From assembly GCA_031263025.1 (NCBI GenBank), contig JAISGO010000015.1:1-47055 (forward strand): a DNA stretch of 47,055 nucleotides, written 5' to 3'. The position numbers were made by a program, and so were the translations under genes. The stretch comes from Coriobacteriales bacterium. GTDB taxonomy: Bacteria; Actinomycetota; Coriobacteriia; Coriobacteriales; UBA8131. The notes under the pieces are model-generated. The model saw only the letters and a list, made by a program, of their open reading frames with translations. It ran no database searches and was not told the origin of the DNA. Below, piece after piece: positions 28,794-36,450 of the stretch; position 1 is the stretch's first letter; each line of letters opens with the position of its first letter.

Positions 28794-30656
28794 CTACCTC
28801 AGCCTAAGCCCCAGCTCTTTGAGCTGCCGCTCGGAGACCTCCGCCGGGGCCTGGGTCATCGGGTCGGCAGCCGAGGCGGTCTTGGGGAAAGCGATCACGT
28901 CGCGAATCGACTCGCTGCCAGAGAGCAGCATGACCAGGCGGTCGAGGCCGAGCGCGATACCACCGTGGGGCGGTGCGCCGAAGCTGAGGGCGTCCATCAG
29001 AAAGCCGAACTGCTCCTTAGCTTTCTCCTCACTGAAGCCGAGGGCGCGTAGCACCTCGAGTTGGCGCTCGGGCTGGTGGATACGCAGGGTGCCGCCGCCG
29101 ACCTCGAAGCCGTCCATCACGATGTCGTAGGAGTAGGAGCCGATCTGGGCCAAGAGCGCCCGGGCCTGGTCGCTCTGGGCCGGCGCCACGCCGTCTGCCT
29201 CGGCGGTCTTTAAGGCCTCTTCGAGCAAGTGCAGGTCTTCGTCCTTGATTCGGGTGAAGGGATGGTGCTCGGCGCCGATTATTTTCTCTTTGTCGTCGTA
29301 TTTGAACATCGGGAAGTCCACGATCCAGAGGAACTGATGTCCTTGGCGCTCGACCTTAAGCAGGTCAGCCAGATAGAGGCGCACCGCCGAGAGGGCGGCG
29401 CTGGCCTCGGCGAAGCCGTCCGCCCCAAAGCAGAGCAGGTCGCCCGGGCGCGCCCCCATGCGCTCTTCGATGGCCGCGACCGCCTCCTCGCCGAGGAACT
29501 TGAGGATGGGCGAGTTCTTGCCACCGTCTCTGCGATAGGCGATCCAGGCCATGCCCTTGGCCCCGTGGGCCAGGGCGACGTCGGCGATCTTGTCGATCTC
29601 GCCGCGAGAGAGGTCGCCGGCGCCCTTGGCGTTGATGCACTTGACCACTCCCCCGCTGGCCAGAGCGCCGGTGAAGACCTTGAAGTCAGTCTTGTCCACC
29701 AGGTCGGAGATATCGGTGAGCTCCAGGCCGAAACGCGCGTCGGGGCGGTCGTTGCCGAAGCGCTCCAGGCTCTCCTGGTAGCTGAGGCGCTGGAGCGGCG
29801 CTTTAAAGGCGATATCCAAGCCGAACCCGTCCAGGCCGGCGAAAGCCTCGGTGAGCACGTCCTCGGTCAGCTGCATGATGTCGTCTTGGCTGACAAAGGA
29901 CATCTCCACGTCTACCTGGGTGAACTCGGGCTGGCGATCGGCACGAAGGTCCTCGTCGCGGAAGCATTTTGCGATCTGATAGTAGCGCTCGACCCCGCCC
30001 ATCATCAAGAGCTGCTTGAAGAGCTGGGGCGACTGGGGAAGCGCATAGAAGCCGCCTTGATTGACCCGCGAGGGCACTAAGAAGTCGCGCGCGCCCTCGG
30101 GGGTGGACTTGCCCAGGATGGGCGTCTCCACCTCGGTGAAACCGCGCTTGGCCAAAGCCTCGCGCAGGCCATGGGCAAGGGCGGCACGCAGGCGCAGGCG
30201 GGAGAGCATCTCGGGGCGGCGGATGTCGAGGTAACGCCATTTCATGCGGGTGATCTCATCGGTCTCGATGCCGTCTTCGATGGCGAAGGGCGGAGTCTTA
30301 GCCCGGCCCAGAATCTCCACGCTGGAGAGCAGCACCTCGATCTCGCCGGTCGGCATGTGCGGATTGGCGGTGTCGGCCGGGCGCGGGCGCACCTTGCCCG
30401 AGACCTTAATCACCCATTCCGGGCGCATGGTTTCACCTTTGTGGAAGTCTGGGGCCGAGAGTACCTCGGGGTCGAAGACGATCTGGGTGAGCCCAGCCCG
30501 GTCGCGCAGGTCGACGAAGATCAGCCCACCGTGGTCGCGGCGGTGGTTGACCCAGCCGGTCAGAGTGACCTCGGCGCCGTCGTCGGCGAGGGTGAGCTCG
30601 CCGCAGGTGTGCGTGTGCATGCAGTATTGATTAAGGAATTCGTTGCTGTCGGACAT
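28794..30656 (-). CDS. aspS: Aspartyl-tRNA synthetase
   Basis: CGELTLADDGAEVTLTGWVNHRRDHGGLIFVDLRD; FRDEDLRADRQPEFTQVDVEMSF; GIALGLDRLVMLL. Confidence 0.97.
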   Translation of the reverse strand: MSDSNEFLNQYCMHTHTCGELTLADDGAEVTLTGWVNHRRDHGGLIFVDLRDRAGLTQIVFDPEVLSAPDFHKGETMRPEWVIKVSGKVRPRPADTANPHMPTGEIEVLLSSVEILGRAKTPPFAIEDGIETDEITRMKWRYLDIRRPEMLSRLRLRAALAHGLREALAKRGFTEVETPILGKSTPEGARDFLVPSRVNQGGFYALPQSPQLFKQLLMMGGVERYYQIAKCFRDEDLRADRQPEFTQVDVEMSFVSQDDIMQLTEDVLTEAFAGLDGFGLDIAFKAPLQRLSYQESLERFGNDRPDARFGLELTDISDLVDKTDFKVFTGALASGGVVKCINAKGAGDLSRGEIDKIADVALAHGAKGMAWIAYRRDGGKNSPILKFLGEEAVAAIEERMGARPGDLLCFGADGFAEASAALSAVRLYLADLLKVERQGHQFLWIVDFPMFKYDDKEKIIGAEHHPFTRIKDEDLHLLEEALKTAEADGVAPAQSDQARALLAQIGSYSYDIVMDGFEVGGGTLRIHQPERQLEVLRALGFSEEKAKEQFGFLMDALSFGAPPHGGIALGLDRLVMLLSGSESIRDVIAFPKTASAADPMTQAPAEVSERQLKELGLRLR

Positions 30657-30731
30657 CTCTACCTCTCAGATATAAGGTGGGGACGCTGGTAGCGCCAGCT
30701 GCGTGGTGCCACGAGCGTCCCCGCGCGAGTT

Positions 30732-30815
30732 TGGTGCCCGAGGCGAGAGTTGAACTCGCACGCCTTGCGGCAACGGTTTTTGAGACCGCCGCGTCTGCCA
30801 TTCCGCCACTCGGGC
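30732..30815 (-). tRNA. tRNA-Leu (anticodon CAA), 3' CCA encoded
   Basis: Reverse complement GCCCGAGTGGCGGAATGGCAGACGCGGCGGTCTCAAAAACCGTTGCCGCAAGGCGTGCGAGTTCAACTCTCGCCTCGGGCACCA; anticodon loop CTCAAAA. Confidence 0.95.
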
Positions 30816-30929
30816 ACGGTCTCAAGATGATAGCACAAAGCCCCGCCCCGCCTGTAAAATGCGCCCACACCAGACAAAAGGGACGGCAGTTTTTGTCCCC
30901 GTCTCATGTCTCAGGTCTTAGCTGTCTGG

Positions 30930-31001
30930 TGCCAAATGGGCAAATGGGGACAGGTCTTTTTTGGCAATTAATTGCCAAAAAAGACCTGTCCCCATTTGGC
31001 A
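30930..31001. repeat. Family B convergent pair (30930-30966 fwd with small insertion, 30973-31001 rev)
   Basis: TGCCAAATGGGCAAATGGGGACAGGTCTTTTTTGGCA and TGCCAAAAAAGACCTGTCCCCATTTGGCA. Confidence 0.88.
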
Positions 31002-31027
31002 CCCGTTTGGCAGAGTGCCTCTCTTGG

Positions 31028-32224
31028 TTATGACGGATCGCACATCAAAGCCTTGACCTCACCAGCCAAGGTGATGCTACCGGTGGCGACCACGGGCAGG
31101 TCAGCGGAGCTGAGGCCGTCTAGGGCGCTCTTGACGTCAGGGTAGAGGATCGGCGCGCCACTGGCGGACTCCCCCACCACGGCGGCCAGCTCAGCTACCG
31201 GTAGGGCGCGCGGCGAGGCGGTCTGGGTCAGCGCGACCCGTCCGAAGAGCGGCGTGAGCTCGGCCGCGATACCGGCGGCGTCCTTGTCGGACAGAGCAGC
31301 GAGGAGCAATGTGGTCTGGCCGAGCTCTGACTCAGTGAAGCGCTCTTGCAGAGCGGCGGCGAGGAAGTGGGCAGACTGGGGGTTGTGGGCGGCGTCGATC
31401 AGCAGGAGCGGGTCTTTACGCAAGGTTTCGAAGCGCCCCGGAATAGGCAGCTCGCGCAGCACTGTCTCGACGTCGCTGCCGAACTCGCGGCCGAGCAGGC
31501 GCCCGACCGCACAAGCCGCCAGGGCGGCGTTGGCGCCCTGGTAAGTGGGCGTGAAGTCCGGGCAAGCGCCGGTATAGTGGGTGAAAGGAGCGTCCACTCG
31601 CTGGGCCTGTTCTTGGAAGATCGACAAGGTGGGCTCCGGCACCCGGCCGACCACGGCGACGCTGCCGGGCTTGATGATGGCGGCCTTCTCGCAGGCGATG
31701 GCCTCGAGGGTGTCGCCGAGGATGGCGCAGTGGTCAAGGCCGACGCCGGTAATCATGGCGAGCGCGGGGGTGACCACCGAGGTGGCGTCCCAGCGCCCGC
31801 CCATGCCGACCTCGAGCACGGCGTATTCCACCTCTTGCTCGGCGAAGATTTCGAGCGCGGCGGCGGTGAGGAGCTCGAACTGGGTATAGGGCAGGCCCAG
31901 CCGGGAGACTTTGAGGATGGCGGCGGCAAAAGTCTCTGGCGCTACCACTTCCCCATCGATCTCGACCCTTTCTTCCACCCGGACGAGCTCGGGCGAAGTG
32001 TAAAGGCCCACCCGATAGCCCAAAACGCGCAGGATCTCTGCGATATAACGGCAAGTAGAGGTCTTGCCGTTGGTGCCGGTTACCTGGATGGCGCGATACT
32101 TGTCCTGGGGCCGGCCGAGGGCGTCGCAGAGGGCGAAAGCGTTCTCAAGCGTGGGATTGATGCCGAACTTCGTCGCCGTCTGTAAGGCCTCAAGGGCAGT
32201 GGCGTAATCAGATTGGTTTTGCAT
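31028..32224 (-). CDS. folC: Bifunctional folylpolyglutamate/dihydrofolate synthase
   Basis: IQVTGTNGKTSTCRYIAEIL; YTSPELVRVEERVEIDG; GMGGRWDATSVV; start set at MQNQSDYATALE. Confidence 0.95.
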   Translation of the reverse strand: MQNQSDYATALEALQTATKFGINPTLENAFALCDALGRPQDKYRAIQVTGTNGKTSTCRYIAEILRVLGYRVGLYTSPELVRVEERVEIDGEVVAPETFAAAILKVSRLGLPYTQFELLTAAALEIFAEQEVEYAVLEVGMGGRWDATSVVTPALAMITGVGLDHCAILGDTLEAIACEKAAIIKPGSVAVVGRVPEPTLSIFQEQAQRVDAPFTHYTGACPDFTPTYQGANAALAACAVGRLLGREFGSDVETVLRELPIPGRFETLRKDPLLLIDAAHNPQSAHFLAAALQERFTESELGQTTLLLAALSDKDAAGIAAELTPLFGRVALTQTASPRALPVAELAAVVGESASGAPILYPDVKSALDGLSSADLPVVATGSITLAGEVKALMCDPS

Positions 32225-32275
32225 ACCCTTATTGTAAGGCATGCCCTCACATCGGCCCGGGCGGTGCCGCCATTC

Positions 32276-32381
32276 GGGGACACCTTACAAGGTGCCCCCG
32301 AATGACAAATGGAATGACAAATGGTACCTGTCCCCTTTTTGGCATTATCACCAACCGGGGGCACCTTATAAGGTGCCCCCG
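32276..32381. repeat. Mixed cluster: family C, family B, family C
   Basis: GGGGACACCTTACAAGGTGCCCCC (32276-32299), TGACAAATGGTACCTGTCCCCTTTTTGGCA (32315-32344), GGGGGCACCTTATAAGGTGCCCCC (32357-32380). Confidence 0.85.
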
Positions 32382-32390
32382 GTATCTTGC

Positions 32391-33983
32391 TTACTCGCGC
32401 GGCGTACTCGCGCCGGTGCGCATGAATTCGTCGAGCTGGGCGCGTTTGAGCGACTCCTGGGCGCGCTCGGCGATAAAAAGCAGGGAATCACTGGGCTGAA
32501 CCTGCATCCCGGGCTGCGGGATCAGATCCTGGGGGCCACGCCGGACGCCGATCAGGAGCACGCCCGCCGGCAGCTCGCGCCAGAGCCACTCCAGGGTGCG
32601 CCCAATCAAAGGCGAGCCCTGCGGCACCACGAAGTGGAGCTGGACCCGGCCACCGGGACGCTGGCTGGCCTTGGTCTTGGCCTGGCTTAAGGCCTCGAGC
32701 AGGGCGTCGATAATCGGCTTGACCCGCAGGCGGTCGGCCACGAAATAGGCAATCAGCGCGACGGCAGTGAGTGGCAGCAGCTGCGTGACGGTACCGGTCA
32801 TCTCGGTTAGGAGCACGATGCCGGTGATCGGGGTGCGCATGATGGCGGAGAAGATGGCGACCATGCCGAGGATCACGAAGTTGTAGAAGAGGTCGGGTGA
32901 AACCCAGGGTAGCATCAAGGCAAGCTTACCGCACACGGCGCCGAGCAGGGCCCCGAGCACGAGCATCGGGAAGAAGATGCCGCCGGGCGCACCGGAAGAG
33001 AAGGCGAGACTGGACCAGGCGTACTTACAAACGAGCAGAACCGCTAGGAAAAGCAGTCCCGTACCAGGATTGATCAGGCCGAGCAAATCGTGTCCCGAGC
33101 CGATCACCTGGGGCAGGAAGATGGCAAAGATGAGGCTGAGCAGGAAGGCCGGGGCCAGGCTGAAGAGCTTGAAACGCCGGTAGAGCTTTTGGTAGACTTT
33201 CTGCATCAGGAGCAGACCGGCGGTATAGCCGGCGCCGGCCAGGCCGGCCGTTACCCCCAGTAGCAGCAAGATCCAGTAGTCCTGCAAGGGTAGGCTCTGC
33301 ACGACCGCGAAGTTGAAGATGGGCTGCAGCCCAAAGACAAAGCTGGCCACGAAGTCCGAGACCACCGAGGCGGCGATGGCGGAGAGCAGGGTGACCGGCG
33401 AGAGGTAGCGCAGGATCTGCTCAAAAACGAAGATCACCGCCGCCAGCGGGGCGCCGAAGGCGGCCGAGAGGCCACCGGCCGCGCCGGCCGCGATGAGGAT
33501 GTTGCGCTCGGTGTGCGAGCGCCCGAAGAGCTTACTTGCGCCCGAGGCGACCGCCGCGCCCATCTGGATGGAGGGGCCAGAGCTGCCCACCGAGAGGCCA
33601 GCGAAGACGGTAAGCGCGCCACCTGCGAACTTGGCCAGCAAAGTGCGCAGCCAGGGGTAGTCGACCTTGCCGATGATCAGACCGTGCACCTGGGGAATGC
33701 CGGAGCCAGTGGCCATCGGTGCCCATTTGAGCAAGAGATTGACCACCAGGGAGAGGGCGGCCAGACCGACGATGTAGAGGGGCAGGAGCAGCAGATTGGC
33801 CCGGAGCAGGGCATAGAGGCTGCTCGAGCCGGCCTCGGCGAAGTCAAAGAGCAGACGGTAGGAGGAGACCACCGCGCCGGCCAAGGCGCCGACGAAAATG
33901 GACTTGCCTACGATCAGCAGTTTATGCTGGTTGATATTGAGGGCGGCAGGCCCTGGGCTGCTCTTACTCTCAGTCTTAGGCAT
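32391..33983 (-). CDS. ClC-family chloride channel/transporter with C-terminal TrkA-C-like domain
   Basis: ATGSGIPQVHG, LSVGSSGPSIQMGAA, GAPLAAVIFVFEQ. Confidence 0.92.
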   Translation of the reverse strand: MPKTESKSSPGPAALNINQHKLLIVGKSIFVGALAGAVVSSYRLLFDFAEAGSSSLYALLRANLLLLPLYIVGLAALSLVVNLLLKWAPMATGSGIPQVHGLIIGKVDYPWLRTLLAKFAGGALTVFAGLSVGSSGPSIQMGAAVASGASKLFGRSHTERNILIAAGAAGGLSAAFGAPLAAVIFVFEQILRYLSPVTLLSAIAASVVSDFVASFVFGLQPIFNFAVVQSLPLQDYWILLLLGVTAGLAGAGYTAGLLLMQKVYQKLYRRFKLFSLAPAFLLSLIFAIFLPQVIGSGHDLLGLINPGTGLLFLAVLLVCKYAWSSLAFSSGAPGGIFFPMLVLGALLGAVCGKLALMLPWVSPDLFYNFVILGMVAIFSAIMRTPITGIVLLTEMTGTVTQLLPLTAVALIAYFVADRLRVKPIIDALLEALSQAKTKASQRPGGRVQLHFVVPQGSPLIGRTLEWLWRELPAGVLLIGVRRGPQDLIPQPGMQVQPSDSLLFIAERAQESLKRAQLDEFMRTGASTPRE

Positions 33984-34040
33984 AAACTTATCTTAGCTAG
34001 TTGGGCTCAAGAAAGGGCGCCTCTGGGGAAAACGAGCTAC

Positions 34041-34072
34041 TTTGGGGGACACCTTATAAGGTGTCCCCCAAA
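34041..34072. repeat. Family C palindrome
   Basis: TTTGGGGGACACCTTATAAGGTGTCCCCCAAA. Confidence 0.85.
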
Positions 34073-34077
34073 CCTGG

Positions 34078-34974
34078 TTACCTCATCGAGATGGGGCGAT
34101 CATCAAAGGGCTCGCGTTCGCGATAGGCCAGCCAATAGGCACCCGCCACCAGGATGGCGCCGCCGATGGCATTGCCAATGGTGACCAAGACGATGTTGCC
34201 CAGCACTCCGCCAAGGTTAATCGCGCCAGCTGCGGTCGCCGCGCCGCCGGTGATGCCATAGAGGTCATTTAAGACAAAGCCCATCGGCAGGAAGAACATA
34301 TTGGCCACACAATGCTCGAAGCCGAGCGCCACGAAAGCCGCGATTGGTAGGAGCGCCGCGAAGAACTTATCGACCAGGGATTTTCCGGCAAAAGCTATCC
34401 AGACCGCCAAACAGACCAGGAAATTGCAGAGGATGGCCTTGCAGAAGAGCGTGACCGGCTGCAGCACCAGGGCCTGTTTGCCCGCCGCGATCGAGACCAT
34501 GGTGACCGCGATGGTCTTGGCGCCTTCGCTACCTGCGGCGGTAAAGGGCACCCCGGCACCGGCGATCAGGGCCACCACCACGAGCGACCCGACTAAGTTA
34601 CCCAGCCAGACGATGCCCCAGTTCTTGAACATCGCCGACCAGTGGATACGCTTATCGCTGGCCGCTGCGAACATCAGGGAATTGCCGGTGAAGAGCTCGG
34701 CACCGGCGGCGATCACCATGAAAAGGCCAAGATAGAAGACTAGACCGCCCAGACATTTCTTGACCGCAAAAGGCAGACTGGCGTCAGCCGAAACCAGGCA
34801 ATACCAGGCCGCCCCCATCGCGATGAAAGCGCCGGCCAAGACGGCGAGGACGAAAGTCCGGCTAGAGCTAGCCGTGACCTTGCTCATGGCAGTGTCCATC
34901 GCCTTGCACAACAGCGCTGGCCCGGACAGGAGATGGGGTTGGATTTTGGTCAGATCGGCTTGGTCAAGAGCCAT
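34078..34974 (-). CDS. Formate/nitrite transporter (FNT) family protein
   Basis: ELFTGNSLMFAAAS, NWGIVWLGNLVGS, EHCVANMFFLPMG, GNAIGGAILVAGAYW. Confidence 0.93.
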   Translation of the reverse strand: MALDQADLTKIQPHLLSGPALLCKAMDTAMSKVTASSSRTFVLAVLAGAFIAMGAAWYCLVSADASLPFAVKKCLGGLVFYLGLFMVIAAGAELFTGNSLMFAAASDKRIHWSAMFKNWGIVWLGNLVGSLVVVALIAGAGVPFTAAGSEGAKTIAVTMVSIAAGKQALVLQPVTLFCKAILCNFLVCLAVWIAFAGKSLVDKFFAALLPIAAFVALGFEHCVANMFFLPMGFVLNDLYGITGGAATAAGAINLGGVLGNIVLVTIGNAIGGAILVAGAYWLAYREREPFDDRPISMR

Positions 34975-35109
34975 TCGTGAGCCTCCTTATAAAAATCAGT
35001 ACTGAACAGAAGAGCCCTTAGGATAACACGTATGGGGTTCGCGTAAGACGTTAGGGGAACTTAAAAAAGCCAAATTCAGGCTGCTTTCAGAGCCAAGCGG
35101 CAACTAACC

Positions 35110-35133
35110 GGGGACACCTTACAAGGTGTCCCC
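35110..35133. repeat. Family C palindrome
   Basis: GGGGACACCTTACAAGGTGTCCCC. Confidence 0.85.
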
Positions 35134-35258
35134 ATACAACTTGCGTCGATTGCTCGCATGGTTGACATCGTAGCTTGTTGAAGTGGCTGCAAACAGGGCA
35201 CGCGCGGGCGGTGCGAACAGGGCCATCAGCGTGATGGCTATTAAGCTAGAATGGGGTC

Positions 35259-35471
35259 ATGTCGCCTGAGCAACAGATGTCTTTATGGGTTTTCATGGTG
35301 CTGGACGCCTATGCCAGGCAGCACCGCTTTTCCGCGCGGCAAGCTGCCGACTTCGCCGTCGAGAACCACATCCCGGGTTTTCTCCTTGGTAACTACGAAC
35401 TGCTCCACTATTACGGCGACGACTATGTCGTCCAGGATATCGATAGATGGCTTGCCGAAGATGCAGCATAA
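35259..35471 (+). CDS. DUF3791-like protein
   Basis: FMVLDAYARQHRFSARQAADFAVENHIPGFLLGNYELLHYYGDDYVVQDIDRWL. Confidence 0.75.
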   Translation: MSPEQQMSLWVFMVLDAYARQHRFSARQAADFAVENHIPGFLLGNYELLHYYGDDYVVQDIDRWLAEDAA

Positions 35472-36012
35472 GGAATTAGGGCAATTCCTCTACCATGGCT
35501 CGAACGTTCGCGTCGAACGAATCGACCTTAGCTTTAGCGCACCGGACAAGGATTTCGGCCAGGGCTTCTACACGACGAGCGACGAATCGCAGGCGCGTAA
35601 ATTCGCGATCATCAAAGCGCATCGGAACAACCTTGATGAAGGCTGGGTGAGCATTTTCAGTTGCAACACAGATGACGGACTCCGCGTCAAGCGTTTCGGC
35701 CGACCAGATTCTGAATGGCTGGATTTCGTGCTGGCAAATCGCGGATTCATCGAACCAGGTTCTCGCGAGGCCCAAAATGCATCGGAAAGTGCATTTGACG
35801 TCGTGATCGGCCCGGTGGCCAACGATAGCGTTGGGACTACTTTGAACCTGTACGTATCTGGCGCCTATGGCAAACCCGGCAGCGACGAAGCCAAGCGGAT
35901 CGCCGTGGAATTGCTATTAACCCAGAAATCGAACAATCAGGTCTTCTTCGCGAATCCGACCGCAGTCGACCGACTGATCTTCGAGCGCTCTTATGCCGTC
36001 AACGCCAGATGA
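35461..36012 (+). CDS. DUF3990-like protein (ADP-ribosyltransferase-fold related)
   Basis: LYHGSNVRVERIDLS...KDFGQGFYTTSDESQARKFA...AFDVVIGPVANDS; start set at MQHKELGQFLYHG (35461), internal to the supplied ORF. Confidence 0.8.
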   Translation: MQHKELGQFLYHGSNVRVERIDLSFSAPDKDFGQGFYTTSDESQARKFAIIKAHRNNLDEGWVSIFSCNTDDGLRVKRFGRPDSEWLDFVLANRGFIEPGSREAQNASESAFDVVIGPVANDSVGTTLNLYVSGAYGKPGSDEAKRIAVELLLTQKSNNQVFFANPTAVDRLIFERSYAVNAR

Positions 36013-36271
36013 CAAACTCATCTCCGCAACGATAGAGAGCGTCTCCGCGCTCATCGTCTCCCGGGCCGCCGCCGAACGACACCTGACCTTAGAACAAGCG
36101 ACAGAGCGGTTCCTGCAGTCCCAGACGTATTTCCTACTCGCGGATAAAAATACTGGTTACTACTGGGATAGCATCCCAGAACTGATGAGGATGTTCACTG
36201 CAGAATTGGAAAGTTCCCCGGAATCTCAGCATGAGAGCAGAGGGCAGAGCTCGAAGGAGAAAAAGGCTTAG
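35993..36271 (+). CDS. DUF3791-like small protein
   Basis: LEQATERFLQSQTYFLLADKNTGYYWDSIPELMRMF; start overlaps the upstream stop. Confidence 0.6.
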   Translation: MPSTPDDKLISATIESVSALIVSRAAAERHLTLEQATERFLQSQTYFLLADKNTGYYWDSIPELMRMFTAELESSPESQHESRGQSSKEKKA

Positions 36272-36369
36272 GCCGCACCAGAGGACAAAAAGTAGGGGGA
36301 TCAGCTTACTTTCAGGGTGCGACGAAACAGACGGGGTATCCTCAATGGCCCAGGCTTAACGGAGGCCTT

Positions 36370-36430
36370 GGGGACACTTAAAATTGCATCGGAACCCCCT
36401 CGCGCAGTTGGGCTATTTTGAGTGTCCCCG
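36370..36430. repeat. Family D long inverted repeat
   Basis: GGGGACACTTAAAATTGC ... GGCTATTTTGAGTGTCCCC; compare 97-168. Confidence 0.8.
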
Positions 36431-36450
36431 AAAAGGTGCCCAGAATAATC

